Assembly (NCBI GenBank): GCA_009788065.1
Contig: WQSF01000006.1
Span: 1 to 60,383, forward strand
DNA: 60,383 bases
Source of the DNA: Treponema sp.
GTDB taxonomy: Bacteria > Spirochaetota > Spirochaetia > Treponematales > Breznakiellaceae
Direction of reading: 5' to 3'
The notes under the pieces were generated by a model. The model ran no database searches, had not been told where the DNA came from, and was given only the letters and a program-made list of their open reading frames with translations. Shown here one piece after another: positions 42,896 through 51,231 of the stretch (positions are counted from its first letter, which is position 1; every line of letters begins with the position of its first letter). Made by a program: the position numbers and the translations under genes.

Positions 42896-44584
42896 CTATC
42901 TGAGCGACGCTAGTTCTTTATTAGCTTGTCTTCTTGCAATCTGCGGCTGATGCGGCTGAGTAAGCATATTTAAAATTTTTATTCCAAGTTCGCTGAGAGG
43001 TGGTCCTGAAAAACGGCATAAAGCGCCTGTTGCTGACGCAATCGCGGTTAATATATGTTCGTCTTTTACTGTGATATCAAAAACTAATAAATGAAAAAAT
43101 GTTTGAAGCGCGGAGCCTTGTGGATCTACTCCAATATCTCCGATAGCTGTTATTGCTGCGGCTCTGATAATCGGCTCGTTATCTGTTTTAAAAATATTTA
43201 CCAGCCACGGGATTGTTTCCAGAGAACCAATTTTTCCAAGAAGACAAATGGCGTTAAGCCGCATTTGTATATGCTCCCTTCCTGCTGAAACCGTCAGTAA
43301 AAATGATGTCCACTCAGATTCGTTTTCCCCGACCGCGCCGCGGTTTATCGCTTTGGAAATCTGATCAAGTTTCGCTCTTCTTTCCTGCAAATTATAAGGA
43401 ATTTCAAGAGCGTCGGAAGCCCGTGGACGCCCCATTCCGTAAGACCCCTGCGGTTTCGGTCCGTAAAGAGAATTTTCTTCTCGCAGAACGCGATCTTCTA
43501 TTTTATATGCGTAAAGTATCCAGTCAATTCCGCCTGAATACAACACTCCGTCGTTTCCAAAAGCCGGTATTGACGCCGCGTTCTGCAGGAATGTAAACCA
43601 GAGTCTTTTGCCGTCAGGTGAAAAGCATGACGCGCCGTTTCTGGAAAGGATATAAATTCCTCTTTCATCAAAAAACATTTCCGCTTCTATGTCGGGACTG
43701 TTACCCGAACCAGCCATTTCTCTTATGTGAGTGCTGCCGGTCCAAAGGATTTTTTTTTCATTCGCGGATAAAAATACTATTCTTCCGTCATTCATGACTG
43801 CCGCTATATTGTTTCCCTTTCCTGTTGCCGCAAGCGGATTGGACGGCAGTTTTGGCAATAGAGACACATGAACATCGCTTTGCGCGGAAATAAACCATTC
43901 TTCGGCGGCGCCAAGAATTTCCATTGCGCCGTCTTTATATACAACTAAAATATTTTTCTGTTCTATCGATACTATGAAAGCAGGTGTGTTTGATATTGTC
44001 CATCTGCTGACATTTCCAAAAGGATCGACGCGGCAGATAACCATGTTTTCAAGAGCGAATAATATTCCGCCGTTCAGATCAAGTTTCGGCTCGATTAAAA
44101 ATGATGTTTCGAATGTTTGCGTCCACAGCAGGTTTCCCGAAGCTGTAAAACATAATATTTTTTTATCGGCAGGCGCGAATAATCTGCCGTCCCACCCGAT
44201 TACTACGCGGGCGCTTAACGCGCCGCCGATCTCCCGCCGCCACAATTCGCGTCCCGCACGGTTTACTGCGATTAATGTTCCGGTTGTCCTGGCGATGTAC
44301 GACGTGCCCTCCCGCGAGCGGGATACATACGGGCTTATCTTTCCTCTTGCCGAATAATTCCACATTGAAGTGCCGGCGGTAGAATACGCGCGGATATTTC
44401 CTCCGTCGAGAGCAACGACTGCGGACTGCGCCTGAACTGAAGGCAATGATACAACAGCGCCGCCGAGCGCCTGCCGCCACAGCGGATCATTTGTTACCAA
44501 ACCTTGTTCGCGAACATCGCTTTGAGCAAACACCGCGGATACGGCGACGAAGAATAATACGCACATTTTGTTAATTTGACGCAT
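42896..44584 (-). CDS. Exported PQQ-type beta-propeller and HEAT-repeat protein
   Basis: This 562-residue protein has a signal peptide (about 1-20; ends VFAQ). Residues about 35-370 show repeated blades of a PQQ/WD-like beta-propeller (AVVALDGGNIRAYSTAGTSMW, LIAVNRAGRELWRREIGG, ILCFTASGNLLWTQTF, ASCFSPDGKRLWF). The C-terminal 150 residues hold HEAT repeats (AICLLGKIGSLETIPWLVNI, AAAITAIGDIGVDPQG). The HEAT part resembles the separate HEAT protein at 49858-50562. A scaffold role in the periplasm is likely. An extended -10 TGG-TATAAT (44597-44592) ends 7 bases before the ATG, predicting a leaderless message. It is divergent from the RNA methyltransferase with a 56-bp gap. Confidence 0.78.
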   Translation of the reverse strand: MRQINKMCVLFFVAVSAVFAQSDVREQGLVTNDPLWRQALGGAVVSLPSVQAQSAVVALDGGNIRAYSTAGTSMWNYSARGKISPYVSRSREGTSYIARTTGTLIAVNRAGRELWRREIGGALSARVVIGWDGRLFAPADKKILCFTASGNLLWTQTFETSFLIEPKLDLNGGILFALENMVICRVDPFGNVSRWTISNTPAFIVSIEQKNILVVYKDGAMEILGAAEEWFISAQSDVHVSLLPKLPSNPLAATGKGNNIAAVMNDGRIVFLSANEKKILWTGSTHIREMAGSGNSPDIEAEMFFDERGIYILSRNGASCFSPDGKRLWFTFLQNAASIPAFGNDGVLYSGGIDWILYAYKIEDRVLREENSLYGPKPQGSYGMGRPRASDALEIPYNLQERRAKLDQISKAINRGAVGENESEWTSFLLTVSAGREHIQMRLNAICLLGKIGSLETIPWLVNIFKTDNEPIIRAAAITAIGDIGVDPQGSALQTFFHLLVFDITVKDEHILTAIASATGALCRFSGPPLSELGIKILNMLTQPHQPQIARRQANKELASLR

Positions 44585-44640
44585 TGGTTTAATTATACCA
44601 CATTATAAGATTTATTTTTTTAACTGTGATATAAGTAATT

Positions 44641-45840
44641 ATGGCAGTTGGAGATGTCTTCAAATTACAACTGGAAAATATTACTTCAAGCGGCGACGCT
44701 CTAGGGCGTTTCGAAGGTAAACCTGTTTTTATAGAAATGGGAGCGCCCGATGAAACTGTTCTATGCCGTATTACACAAGAGCATAACACGTGGGCGAGAG
44801 CGGAACTGCTGGAAATTATTGATCCTTCACCGGTTCGCCTGAATCCCGTCTGCGCTTTTTACGGCAGATGCGGCGGGTGTTCCCTTCAGCATATTGATTA
44901 TAAAGCGCAGCTTGATTCCAAGGTTTCCATTTTAAAAGAAATGTTTTTAAGGATTGGGCGGATTGACGCGCCTGAGCCTGAAGTATTTGCTTCGCCGCCT
45001 TATACATACCGCAACAGGATGCAGTTTCATTGTCTAAGGCAGAAGGCAAAGAGCGAACATGATTTAAAATTTGGATTGATGGGCAGGCGCAGCGGTGAAA
45101 TTATAGCGGTTTCTGACTGTCCCATTGCGGTTCATGGGATAAGAGAACTACTACAATCGAGTTCAAGCGGAAACGCTAAAGGCGCGGCGGATGATGATAA
45201 ACGGATTACTTTACCTGTAGAGAAAGATCGTTTTACGGTGTTTTTTAAAGACAATGTGTTTTTGAATGAAGGCGGTGTTCAAAGAGAGAAAATAAAACTG
45301 CTTGATAAAAAATTAACAATAGACGCAGGCGTGTTTTTTCAAAGCAATTGTTTTATGCTGGAAAAATTGATTATGGAATTGCAAAAAATCGCAGAAGGCG
45401 CGGAACGCGCTTTACCAGCGGCGGATTTATACAGCGGCGCGGGCACTTTTGCCCTTTTTCTTGGCGATATGTTTCCAAAGATTGTTCTTGCGGAGGAGAA
45501 TAAAATAGCCGTCAGTCTGGCGCGTGAAAATTTAAGAGGCATTAACGCCGAATTTTTTGCATTGCGCGATACAGAATGGCAAAAAAATCTGCTGAGCTGC
45601 GCAGGCGCTTTTGGTTTCGCTGTGGCTGATCCGCCGAGAGCGGGGCTTGCGCCTAAACTTGCCGCTGTCCTGGCGCAAAACGGTCCGCCTGCGCTTGCGT
45701 ATGTTTCTTGCGATCCTGCGGCCCTCGCGCGGGATTCAAAAGTTTTAATTAATGGCGGATATCAGCTAAAAGAGTTAAAATTTTTTGATTTTTACCCGCA
45801 AACCGCGCATATCGAAAGTCTGGCTGTTTTTAAAAAGTAA
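44641..45840 (+). CDS. 23S rRNA (uracil-5-)-methyltransferase, RlmD/TrmA family
   Basis: This 399-residue enzyme adds a methyl group to C5 of uridine in rRNA or tRNA. It begins with a TRAM domain (about 5-60). A 4Fe-4S cluster site of the RlmD/RumA type is visible in FYGRCGGCSLQH plus upstream and downstream Cys. The methyltransferase fold has DLYSGAGTFALFL (about 262-274), the DPPRAGL catalytic loop (about 330-336) and YVSCDPAALARD (about 352-363), whose Cys is the nucleophile. The Cys-rich region points to the rRNA enzyme rather than TrmA. A -10 box TATAAG (44630-44635) ends 5 bases before the ATG, with no Shine-Dalgarno site. It is likely transcribed alone. Confidence 0.9.
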   Translation: MAVGDVFKLQLENITSSGDALGRFEGKPVFIEMGAPDETVLCRITQEHNTWARAELLEIIDPSPVRLNPVCAFYGRCGGCSLQHIDYKAQLDSKVSILKEMFLRIGRIDAPEPEVFASPPYTYRNRMQFHCLRQKAKSEHDLKFGLMGRRSGEIIAVSDCPIAVHGIRELLQSSSSGNAKGAADDDKRITLPVEKDRFTVFFKDNVFLNEGGVQREKIKLLDKKLTIDAGVFFQSNCFMLEKLIMELQKIAEGAERALPAADLYSGAGTFALFLGDMFPKIVLAEENKIAVSLARENLRGINAEFFALRDTEWQKNLLSCAGAFGFAVADPPRAGLAPKLAAVLAQNGPPALAYVSCDPAALARDSKVLINGGYQLKELKFFDFYPQTAHIESLAVFKK

Positions 45841-45870
45841 TTAACTGTATATGAAACTGCAAATTTATTA

Positions 45871-45876
45871 TATAAT
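45871..45876 (+). promoter_or_regulatory. -10 box of the esterase lipoprotein gene, leaderless
   Basis: A consensus TATAAT ends 6 bases before the ATG at 45883, so transcription should begin on the start codon. No good -35 or Shine-Dalgarno site is visible. Confidence 0.5.
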
Positions 45877-45882
45877 ATTAAC

Positions 45883-46833
45883 ATGAAAATAAATAATTTT
45901 ATTTTTTTTATTACAGTCACAGGATTAATATTAACATCATGCACGACCATGAGAGATAACTTTCTTAAAAATTACCGCGAAAAAGAAGACGCACAGCATC
46001 ATCGTATACTGTCGGCAAGAACATTGCCTGGAAATATTACCGCAATAACAGATATTCCTTATACTGACAGCGGGCATAGAGGGCATTTACTGGATATATA
46101 TTATCCTGACGATATGGAAGGTCCCTTTCCTGTAGTTGTAAATATTCATGGAGGCGGATTTATTTGCGAAAATAAAGAAAATATAAAACAATATTGTTAC
46201 AATATAGTAAGAGACGGTTTTATCGTATTTAACATTAATTACCGGCTTGTAACAGAAGGCATTAAAGTTCCGGGACAGATACCGGATGTTATTAATGCGT
46301 TGGATTGGATCGGAAACAATATCGGGCAATATCCGGCAGACGCCGGTAAGGTGTATCTTATCGGTCATTCAGCCGGCGGTTTTTTAGCGGCAATTACCGC
46401 TCTTGTTTCTGAAAGCGAAAGACTGCAAAATGTTTTTAATGTGAATAAGCCGAATATAAAAATAAAAGCTTTGGCGGTTAATTGCAGTTATATTGAAATG
46501 GCGCGTAAGACAATAAAGTGGCGGGGTTTTAGATGGGCGATATACGAAAAAGGATATAAAAAACAGGAATATTATAAAAATCTGATAATAAAAGATTTGC
46601 CAGAAGTAAAATTATTTCCGCCTGTATTTGTAATAAGCAATTCCGATGATAATCTTAATTTTATGTCGTTTCATATTGTTGATATTTTAAAAGAAAACAA
46701 TTTAGAACATTTTTTCTTGTTCATGAAGGGAGAGGAACGAAAACTAAGGCACTGCTTTGACACATTTAATCCGGATCGTGATGAAAGTATTAAAATACGC
46801 AGGAAAATGCTAAAATATTTTTTACAGTTTTAA
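45883..46833 (+). CDS. Lipoprotein alpha/beta hydrolase (esterase/lipase-like)
   Basis: This 316-residue protein begins with a lipoprotein signal (lipobox LILTSC, Cys near residue 20), so it should be anchored in the envelope. The hydrolase fold is complete: the HGGGF oxyanion motif of the hormone-sensitive-lipase family (about 90-94), nucleophile elbow IGHSAGGFLA (Ser near 164), the Asp of ISNSDDNLNF and the His of LRHCFD. It probably removes acyl or acetyl groups from carbohydrate or lipid substrates. The gene is more AT-rich than its neighbours, which hints at transfer or relaxed selection. It is followed 41 bp downstream by a second, unrelated hydrolase gene with its own promoter. Confidence 0.8.
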   Translation: MKINNFIFFITVTGLILTSCTTMRDNFLKNYREKEDAQHHRILSARTLPGNITAITDIPYTDSGHRGHLLDIYYPDDMEGPFPVVVNIHGGGFICENKENIKQYCYNIVRDGFIVFNINYRLVTEGIKVPGQIPDVINALDWIGNNIGQYPADAGKVYLIGHSAGGFLAAITALVSESERLQNVFNVNKPNIKIKALAVNCSYIEMARKTIKWRGFRWAIYEKGYKKQEYYKNLIIKDLPEVKLFPPVFVISNSDDNLNFMSFHIVDILKENNLEHFFLFMKGEERKLRHCFDTFNPDRDESIKIRRKMLKYFLQF

Positions 46834-46840
46834 ATGGGCA

Positions 46841-46869
46841 TTGCCACAAACCCGGAAAAAGGTTAGAAT
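46841..46869 (+). promoter_or_regulatory. Promoter of the lysophospholipase-like gene, leaderless
   Basis: TTGCCA (46841-46846), a 17-bp spacer and TAGAAT (46864-46869) place the start at about 46876, on the ATG at 46875. No Shine-Dalgarno site is visible. Confidence 0.6.
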
Positions 46870-46874
46870 AACCT

Positions 46875-47831
46875 ATGGTTCAAACTGAGGCCTATTTCCA
46901 GACCCATGACGGAACCAAGCTGTACCTGTACCGCTGGTCTCCCGAACATGAACCGCCAAAAGCCATACTTCATATAATCCACGGCATGGCGGAACACGCT
47001 CTTCGTTATAAAAGACTTGCGGAAAAACTTACGCAAGCCGGAATAGAAATATGGGCGGCCGATCAGCGCGGGCACGGTAAAACCGCCGATCTTGGGTTAA
47101 ACGATCCCGGAAAAGGCGGGCTTCTTGGGCATTGCGGCGACGCTGACAGTATTGTCCGCGTTACTGCCGATATTCATTCAATTAATATGGAAATTAGCAA
47201 GATTAGAGCGAAGATACCACTTTTTCTTTTAGGACACTCATGGGGATCTTTTATAGCGCAAAATTACATCGAATATTCAGACGATTTAATAATAAACGGA
47301 TGTATTTTATCGGGAACCAAAGGGCCCGGTGATTTTATGGTTAAAGCGGGAGTCCCTTTAATGATAATAATAGCCGCGCTGACAGGGCAAAGAAAAAATT
47401 CCCGCGCCGCTAAGTCGATGGCGGACGGAGCTTACAATAAGCCTTTTAAACCGAACCGCACGGTGTTTGACTGGCTAAGCCGCGACGAGAATGAAGTTGA
47501 TAAATACATTTCCGATCCGTTATGCGGATTTAATTGTTCTTCGGGTTTTTACAGAGACCTTGTAAAATTGCTTTATAACATTCACCGCTCTGACGCGTTG
47601 GCAAGGATAGACCGTTCTTTACCGGTGTATGTTTTTTCAGGAAGCGAAGATCCCGTCGGAGATATGGGTAAATCGCCCACAGCTCTGGTTAATGCTTACC
47701 GGAATGTGGGAATAAATGATTGCGAGTTTGTGCTGTATCCTGGCGCCAGGCATGAGACATTGAATGAAACCAACCGTGAAGAGGTGCAGGATAACCTTCT
47801 GTCATGGATATGTAAGCATATAAGTGCTTAA
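46875..47831 (+). CDS. Monoacylglycerol lipase / lysophospholipase-like hydrolase
   Basis: This 318-residue soluble hydrolase resembles the lysophospholipase (PldB, MGLL) group. It has IIHGMAEHALRYKRLA (about 36-51), the family's DQRGHGKT (about 63-70), nucleophile elbow LLGHSWGSFIA (Ser near 118), Asp in FSGSEDPVGD and His in YPGARHETLNE (about 294-304). It has no signal peptide, so it should act on monoacylglycerols or lysophospholipids in the cytoplasm. The -10 box lies 5 bases before the ATG. It is 41 bp downstream of the lipoprotein hydrolase, and the poly(A)-polymerase-type gene begins 7 bp after its stop codon, so read-through into that gene is likely. Confidence 0.85.
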   Translation: MVQTEAYFQTHDGTKLYLYRWSPEHEPPKAILHIIHGMAEHALRYKRLAEKLTQAGIEIWAADQRGHGKTADLGLNDPGKGGLLGHCGDADSIVRVTADIHSINMEISKIRAKIPLFLLGHSWGSFIAQNYIEYSDDLIINGCILSGTKGPGDFMVKAGVPLMIIIAALTGQRKNSRAAKSMADGAYNKPFKPNRTVFDWLSRDENEVDKYISDPLCGFNCSSGFYRDLVKLLYNIHRSDALARIDRSLPVYVFSGSEDPVGDMGKSPTALVNAYRNVGINDCEFVLYPGARHETLNETNREEVQDNLLSWICKHISA

Positions 47832-47838
47832 CATGTGA

Positions 47839-48960
47839 ATGAGATACAGATATTCCGCCGCAGAAGACGGCAAACTTGTAAAAAAAGCGATTATTTATAC
47901 CTGCGATGAGCATGGAATTAATTTTACCGATGTAGACAGCGAAGCTGTCGGTATTATAAAAAAATTGAAAGGCGCCGGATTCGATTCTTATATCGTGGGC
48001 GGCGCAGTCCGGGATTTAATACTCGGAAAAAAACCAAAAGATTTTGACATTGTAAGCTCGGCAAGCCCCGGACGCATTAAAAAAATATTTCGTAATTCAA
48101 GAATTATAGGAAGGCGCTTTCGCCTTGTCCATGTATATTTCGGGCAAAGAATTTTCGAAGTTGCCACCTTCCGTTCCACCAAAGACGGACATACAAGCAA
48201 TACATTCGGAACGATAGACGAAGATGTTCTCCGCCGCGATTTTACAATGAACGCGTTGTTTTATGATCCGGAACAACAGATTGTCGTGGATTATGTCGGC
48301 GGCATGAAGGATATTAAAAATAAACAGGTTAAAAATATAATTAATCTCTCAGCCATTTTTAATGATGATCCTGTAAGAATGATCCGCGCGGTAAAATATG
48401 CGGCAATGACGGATTTTTCCATACCTTTTAATTTAAAAATGAAGATTCAAAGCCAATCCAATTTATTAACGTCAATCTCACCATCGCGCCTTACGGAAGA
48501 AATATTTAAGATAATCAATTCTGATAAGGCATGCGATATAGTTGATTTACTTGATAAGATGGGGCTTTATAATTACCTCCAACCCCGCGCGGCGGAGCTT
48601 CTGCGGAAAAACTCCGGTTTTAAAAAAAATTACCTGAAGACAATGACGGATTTAAAAGGCGCGCAAAATCAAAGAGGGCAGGCGATAAGCTCGCTTTTTA
48701 TCGATTATCTTGAAACTATTCAGGAATGGAAATCAGAACCTATAGAAAACTATAAAGAGATTTGTAAAGCGGCGCGAGACTTTGTTCGTCCCATGAATCC
48801 GCCGCGTTTTGAACTTGAATACGCTGTAAAAAAATTCCTTGCTTCAAAGGGTATAACAATAAAACGTTCCCTTCCCAAAGCGCCTGTTCATGAAGGCGAT
48901 ACAGGGACTCCAAAAAAACGAAGACGCAGAAGAAGGAAAAAATCTTCTCCCGCGCAGTAA
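47839..48960 (+). CDS. Poly(A) polymerase / CCA-enzyme family nucleotidyltransferase (PcnB-like)
   Basis: This 373-residue class II nucleotidyltransferase has the active-site motif GGAVRDLILGKKPKDFDIVS (about 54-73) with the two metal Asp. The following segment GRRFRLVHVYFGQRIFEVATFR is closer to bacterial poly(A) polymerases (PcnB) than to CCA enzymes. EDVLRRDFTMNALFYD and DDPVRMIRAVKYA follow. The C-terminal tail is Lys/Arg-rich (KKRRRRRRKKSS), as in PcnB, and would help RNA binding. No HD domain is seen. The window has a second, HD-containing CCA-type enzyme (54030-55397), so a division of labour between RNA tailing and tRNA CCA addition is likely. It is convergent with the P-loop/Asp23 gene (2 bp between the stop codons). 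Confidence 0.85.
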   Translation: MRYRYSAAEDGKLVKKAIIYTCDEHGINFTDVDSEAVGIIKKLKGAGFDSYIVGGAVRDLILGKKPKDFDIVSSASPGRIKKIFRNSRIIGRRFRLVHVYFGQRIFEVATFRSTKDGHTSNTFGTIDEDVLRRDFTMNALFYDPEQQIVVDYVGGMKDIKNKQVKNIINLSAIFNDDPVRMIRAVKYAAMTDFSIPFNLKMKIQSQSNLLTSISPSRLTEEIFKIINSDKACDIVDLLDKMGLYNYLQPRAAELLRKNSGFKKNYLKTMTDLKGAQNQRGQAISSLFIDYLETIQEWKSEPIENYKEICKAARDFVRPMNPPRFELEYAVKKFLASKGITIKRSLPKAPVHEGDTGTPKKRRRRRRKKSSPAQ

Positions 48961-48962
48961 TA

Positions 48963-49841
48963 TTATTCTGTAACTTTATCAATAATTATGTTAATTTCTT
49001 CTATCAAGATACCGGTATATCTTTCAATATTGTCTATAACATACTGCTGCATCTCATGGATATTGCCGCCGAGCTGGATGCCGTAAGGCACATCAATCGT
49101 AATAACAAGGCGGTAACCCATTTCCGCATCTTTAACAAGTATTTTTTTAATTTTTATATTGTGATTGTATTCGTCAACGCAGTGGATAACCATCTGGCTT
49201 AACGCACCTTCCGAAATAATCACCCTTCCGTGTTTTGAGTATTCGGGGCGCACAACGGATTTTTCATGCATTGTGGGGACAGGACCGATTATCGCGGAGA
49301 CGTTTCCAGTTCCTTCAGTGGTTACGCGCCGTTTAAAAATTTTTATCGCGTCGTAAAAAATGCCTGGATAACTTCTTTTTACTTCGATACTCGGGACGGG
49401 GATGACATGTTTGCCTTCGATGCGCCTTGTTCTTATCGCTTTATCAATTTCATCCTGAGTTGATATATCGTTAATTTTTATTATTTTTGACGGCGGCGGG
49501 AGTTGAAGGCGCGCTGCGATTTTATTTACCATCTTTTCTGATGTTCCTAAAACCAAAATACGTTTAAATTTTTCGCTTTGCAGTTTACGCGCAACATCGT
49601 CTCTGTGGGATTTCTCGTCAAAAAGAGCAACTTTAACCGCGGCAAGGAATGTGTTTTCTTTCTTTGCTGAGTGGCCGGCTAGTATACGGTTATCCTTTAT
49701 CAGGAGGCCGTCGTCAATAATTAATTCTATTCCATATTTGAGAGCGACAAGTATTGCCCTGAAACTTTTTCCTGTGCCGCTTTCTCCGACAAGAGCATAC
49801 ACCTTTTTTCGCTTACGGGAAAAAGGGAAATTAAAAATCAT
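48963..49841 (-). CDS. P-loop ATPase fused to Asp23/Gls24-like domain
   Basis: This 292-residue protein has a Walker A motif near its start, VGESGTGKSF (about 18-27), and a P-loop domain of about 170 residues (with DDGLLI and ILVLGTSEKM strands). The C-terminal 100 or so residues (HGRVIISEGALSQMVIHCVDEY, then IDVPYGIQLGGNI and IERYTGILIEEINIIID) match the Asp23/Gls24 alkaline-shock domain. I do not know this combination from a characterised protein. GGAG lies before the ATG. It ends an apparent operon after a lipoprotein (50574-51140) and a HEAT protein (49858-50562). A role in envelope or cell-wall stress is inferred from Asp23 proteins in Firmicutes. Confidence 0.65.
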   Translation of the reverse strand: MIFNFPFSRKRKKVYALVGESGTGKSFRAILVALKYGIELIIDDGLLIKDNRILAGHSAKKENTFLAAVKVALFDEKSHRDDVARKLQSEKFKRILVLGTSEKMVNKIAARLQLPPPSKIIKINDISTQDEIDKAIRTRRIEGKHVIPVPSIEVKRSYPGIFYDAIKIFKRRVTTEGTGNVSAIIGPVPTMHEKSVVRPEYSKHGRVIISEGALSQMVIHCVDEYNHNIKIKKILVKDAEMGYRLVITIDVPYGIQLGGNIHEMQQYVIDNIERYTGILIEEINIIIDKVTE

Positions 49842-49857
49842 TGCTCTCCGTTAAAGA

Positions 49858-50562
49858 TCAGCCGCCGTATGATCGCAGTTCCGCTAATAACTGCCTTGCC
49901 CGCTCTTTAACAGGCGTTACATACAAACCTTCGGATATCAGAACCAGCGCTCTTACAGCGTCAGGTGAATTAAGTCCATTATTTTTTCTGGCTATTTTCT
50001 CAAACGCGTCGATAGTAGCGACCGCCATTATATTGTCGGGGTTTGTCGCGCCGAAGCGGTTCATAACAAACGCTATGTAATTGACAGTTTCGTTATTCTC
50101 ATTCGCGCCGATATCGCCGAGCGATTTAATAACTTCCTGAAGAACCATCGGCTCATTTTCAAACTGAATCATTTCAAGAAGATTTTTTCTTGCTTCCGGC
50201 GTGCCAATCTGTCCCAGAAATTTTGCGGACTGCCGTCTGACATCAGGATAATTGTTAACGAGTCTGCCGTTTTCCCTTGCCTGTGTCATTCTGCCTTCTC
50301 TTGAAAGAAATTCCAGAGTTTCGCGGATTTCGTCGTTCTTGTTTCCGCGATCGATAGCGTCTCTGATATAATCCAGAGCTATTAATTTTTGTTCCCTGCT
50401 GTGGGCTCTTGCGGTTTCCCTGATAATCATTATTTCGATTGATTCCTGCAAGTACGACTCTTCAACAGACATTTCGCTTCTTTGTCTGTTCTGGGCGGAA
50501 ATGGTTGAAACAACCGCGATAGCCGCTACTAAGAGAATGAAAAAACGTTTGATTGAAAACAT
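49858..50562 (-). CDS. Exported HEAT-repeat protein
   Basis: This 234-residue protein has a signal peptide (MFSIKRFFILLVAAIAVVST then ISAQ). The rest is helical, with HEAT-like repeats (SAKFLGQIGTPEARKNLLEM, LQEVIKSLGDIGANENN, AVATIDAFEKIARK, AVRALVLISEGLYV). The pattern is close to that of the HEAT part of the 42896-44584 protein, so the two are probably paralogous modules. I chose the ATG at 50562, 10 codons inside the longest frame, because AAGGAG lies 7 bases upstream and the signal peptide then begins correctly. It starts 11 bp after the stop codon of the lipoprotein gene and ends 16 bp before the P-loop/Asp23 gene. A periplasmic scaffold is the best guess. Confidence 0.72.
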   Translation of the reverse strand: MFSIKRFFILLVAAIAVVSTISAQNRQRSEMSVEESYLQESIEIMIIRETARAHSREQKLIALDYIRDAIDRGNKNDEIRETLEFLSREGRMTQARENGRLVNNYPDVRRQSAKFLGQIGTPEARKNLLEMIQFENEPMVLQEVIKSLGDIGANENNETVNYIAFVMNRFGATNPDNIMAVATIDAFEKIARKNNGLNSPDAVRALVLISEGLYVTPVKERARQLLAELRSYGG

Positions 50563-50573
50563 ATTAATACTCC

Positions 50574-51140
50574 TTAATTGATTATTGTCCACGAATCGTT
50601 TATTTTTTCAAGATCATACAGACGAAGACTTATATCTTCGCCCGCGCTGTTCTTGGTATTCGTGAACGCTTTTACCCTGTTCATGCTTATAAATTCTATA
50701 TCGTCAACGCGCAGATTCGCTCTCGAAGGAACGACTACATAATCAAAATAATCCTGAGCTGTTTTTAATGTAATTCTTCTGGTCTTCATCGCGGGCTGTT
50801 CTGATAAATTCCGAAGATTTTCCGCAGAGGAAATCTCTGCAAAATATTCAGACGATAAATTCGCCTTCCAATCCTCGAATTTTCTTTCCCTGATTATTCT
50901 GTTCAAAGCTTCGATGAACCGGCGTACTTCATCTCTTGTGGTATCGTAATACTGCTGTGAGATCTTTGTGGGATCAAAAATATCGCCCTGCTGCGCGGTA
51001 TTACCCGCCGCAGTTGTCTGCCCGGTTCCGGTATCTGTTTTTACCGCTTCAGATGTGGTTTTGCATGATAAGGAAAAAAACAACGCCGCTGCGATTAACG
51101 TAAAAAGAGACAGAACCGATATTAGTTTCTTAAATCCCAT
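50574..51140 (-). CDS. Lipoprotein of unknown function
   Basis: This 188-residue lipoprotein has a signal ending FFSLSC (Cys near residue 26), followed by a Thr/Ala/Gln-rich linker (about 30-55). The folded part (about 60-188) has alternating helix and strand, with WKANLSSEYFAEISS and YVVVP-type strands, somewhat like the NTF2-like or nuclear-transport-factor lipoproteins of spirochaetes; I cannot place it firmly. The ATG at 51140 is 15 codons inside the longest frame and gives a proper signal. TTGACA (51175-51170), 17 bp and TACAGT (51152-51147) on the minus strand put the transcript start on this ATG. HEAT and P-loop/Asp23 genes follow. Confidence 0.62.
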   Translation of the reverse strand: MGFKKLISVLSLFTLIAAALFFSLSCKTTSEAVKTDTGTGQTTAAGNTAQQGDIFDPTKISQQYYDTTRDEVRRFIEALNRIIRERKFEDWKANLSSEYFAEISSAENLRNLSEQPAMKTRRITLKTAQDYFDYVVVPSRANLRVDDIEFISMNRVKAFTNTKNSAGEDISLRLYDLEKINDSWTIIN

Positions 51141-51146
51141 ACTGTT

Positions 51147-51175
51147 ACTGTATATCAAAATTACATTTTTGTCAA
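51147..51175 (-). promoter_or_regulatory. Leaderless promoter of the 51140-50574 lipoprotein operon
   Basis: On the minus strand TTGACA (51175-51170), a 17-bp spacer and TACAGT (51152-51147) predict a start exactly on the ATG at 51140; six bases separate box and ATG. Confidence 0.65.
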
Positions 51176-51231
51176 TATTTTCCATATTATACTCTCTTGA
51201 TTATCGTATTAATTTTTTATATGCTTGAGCC

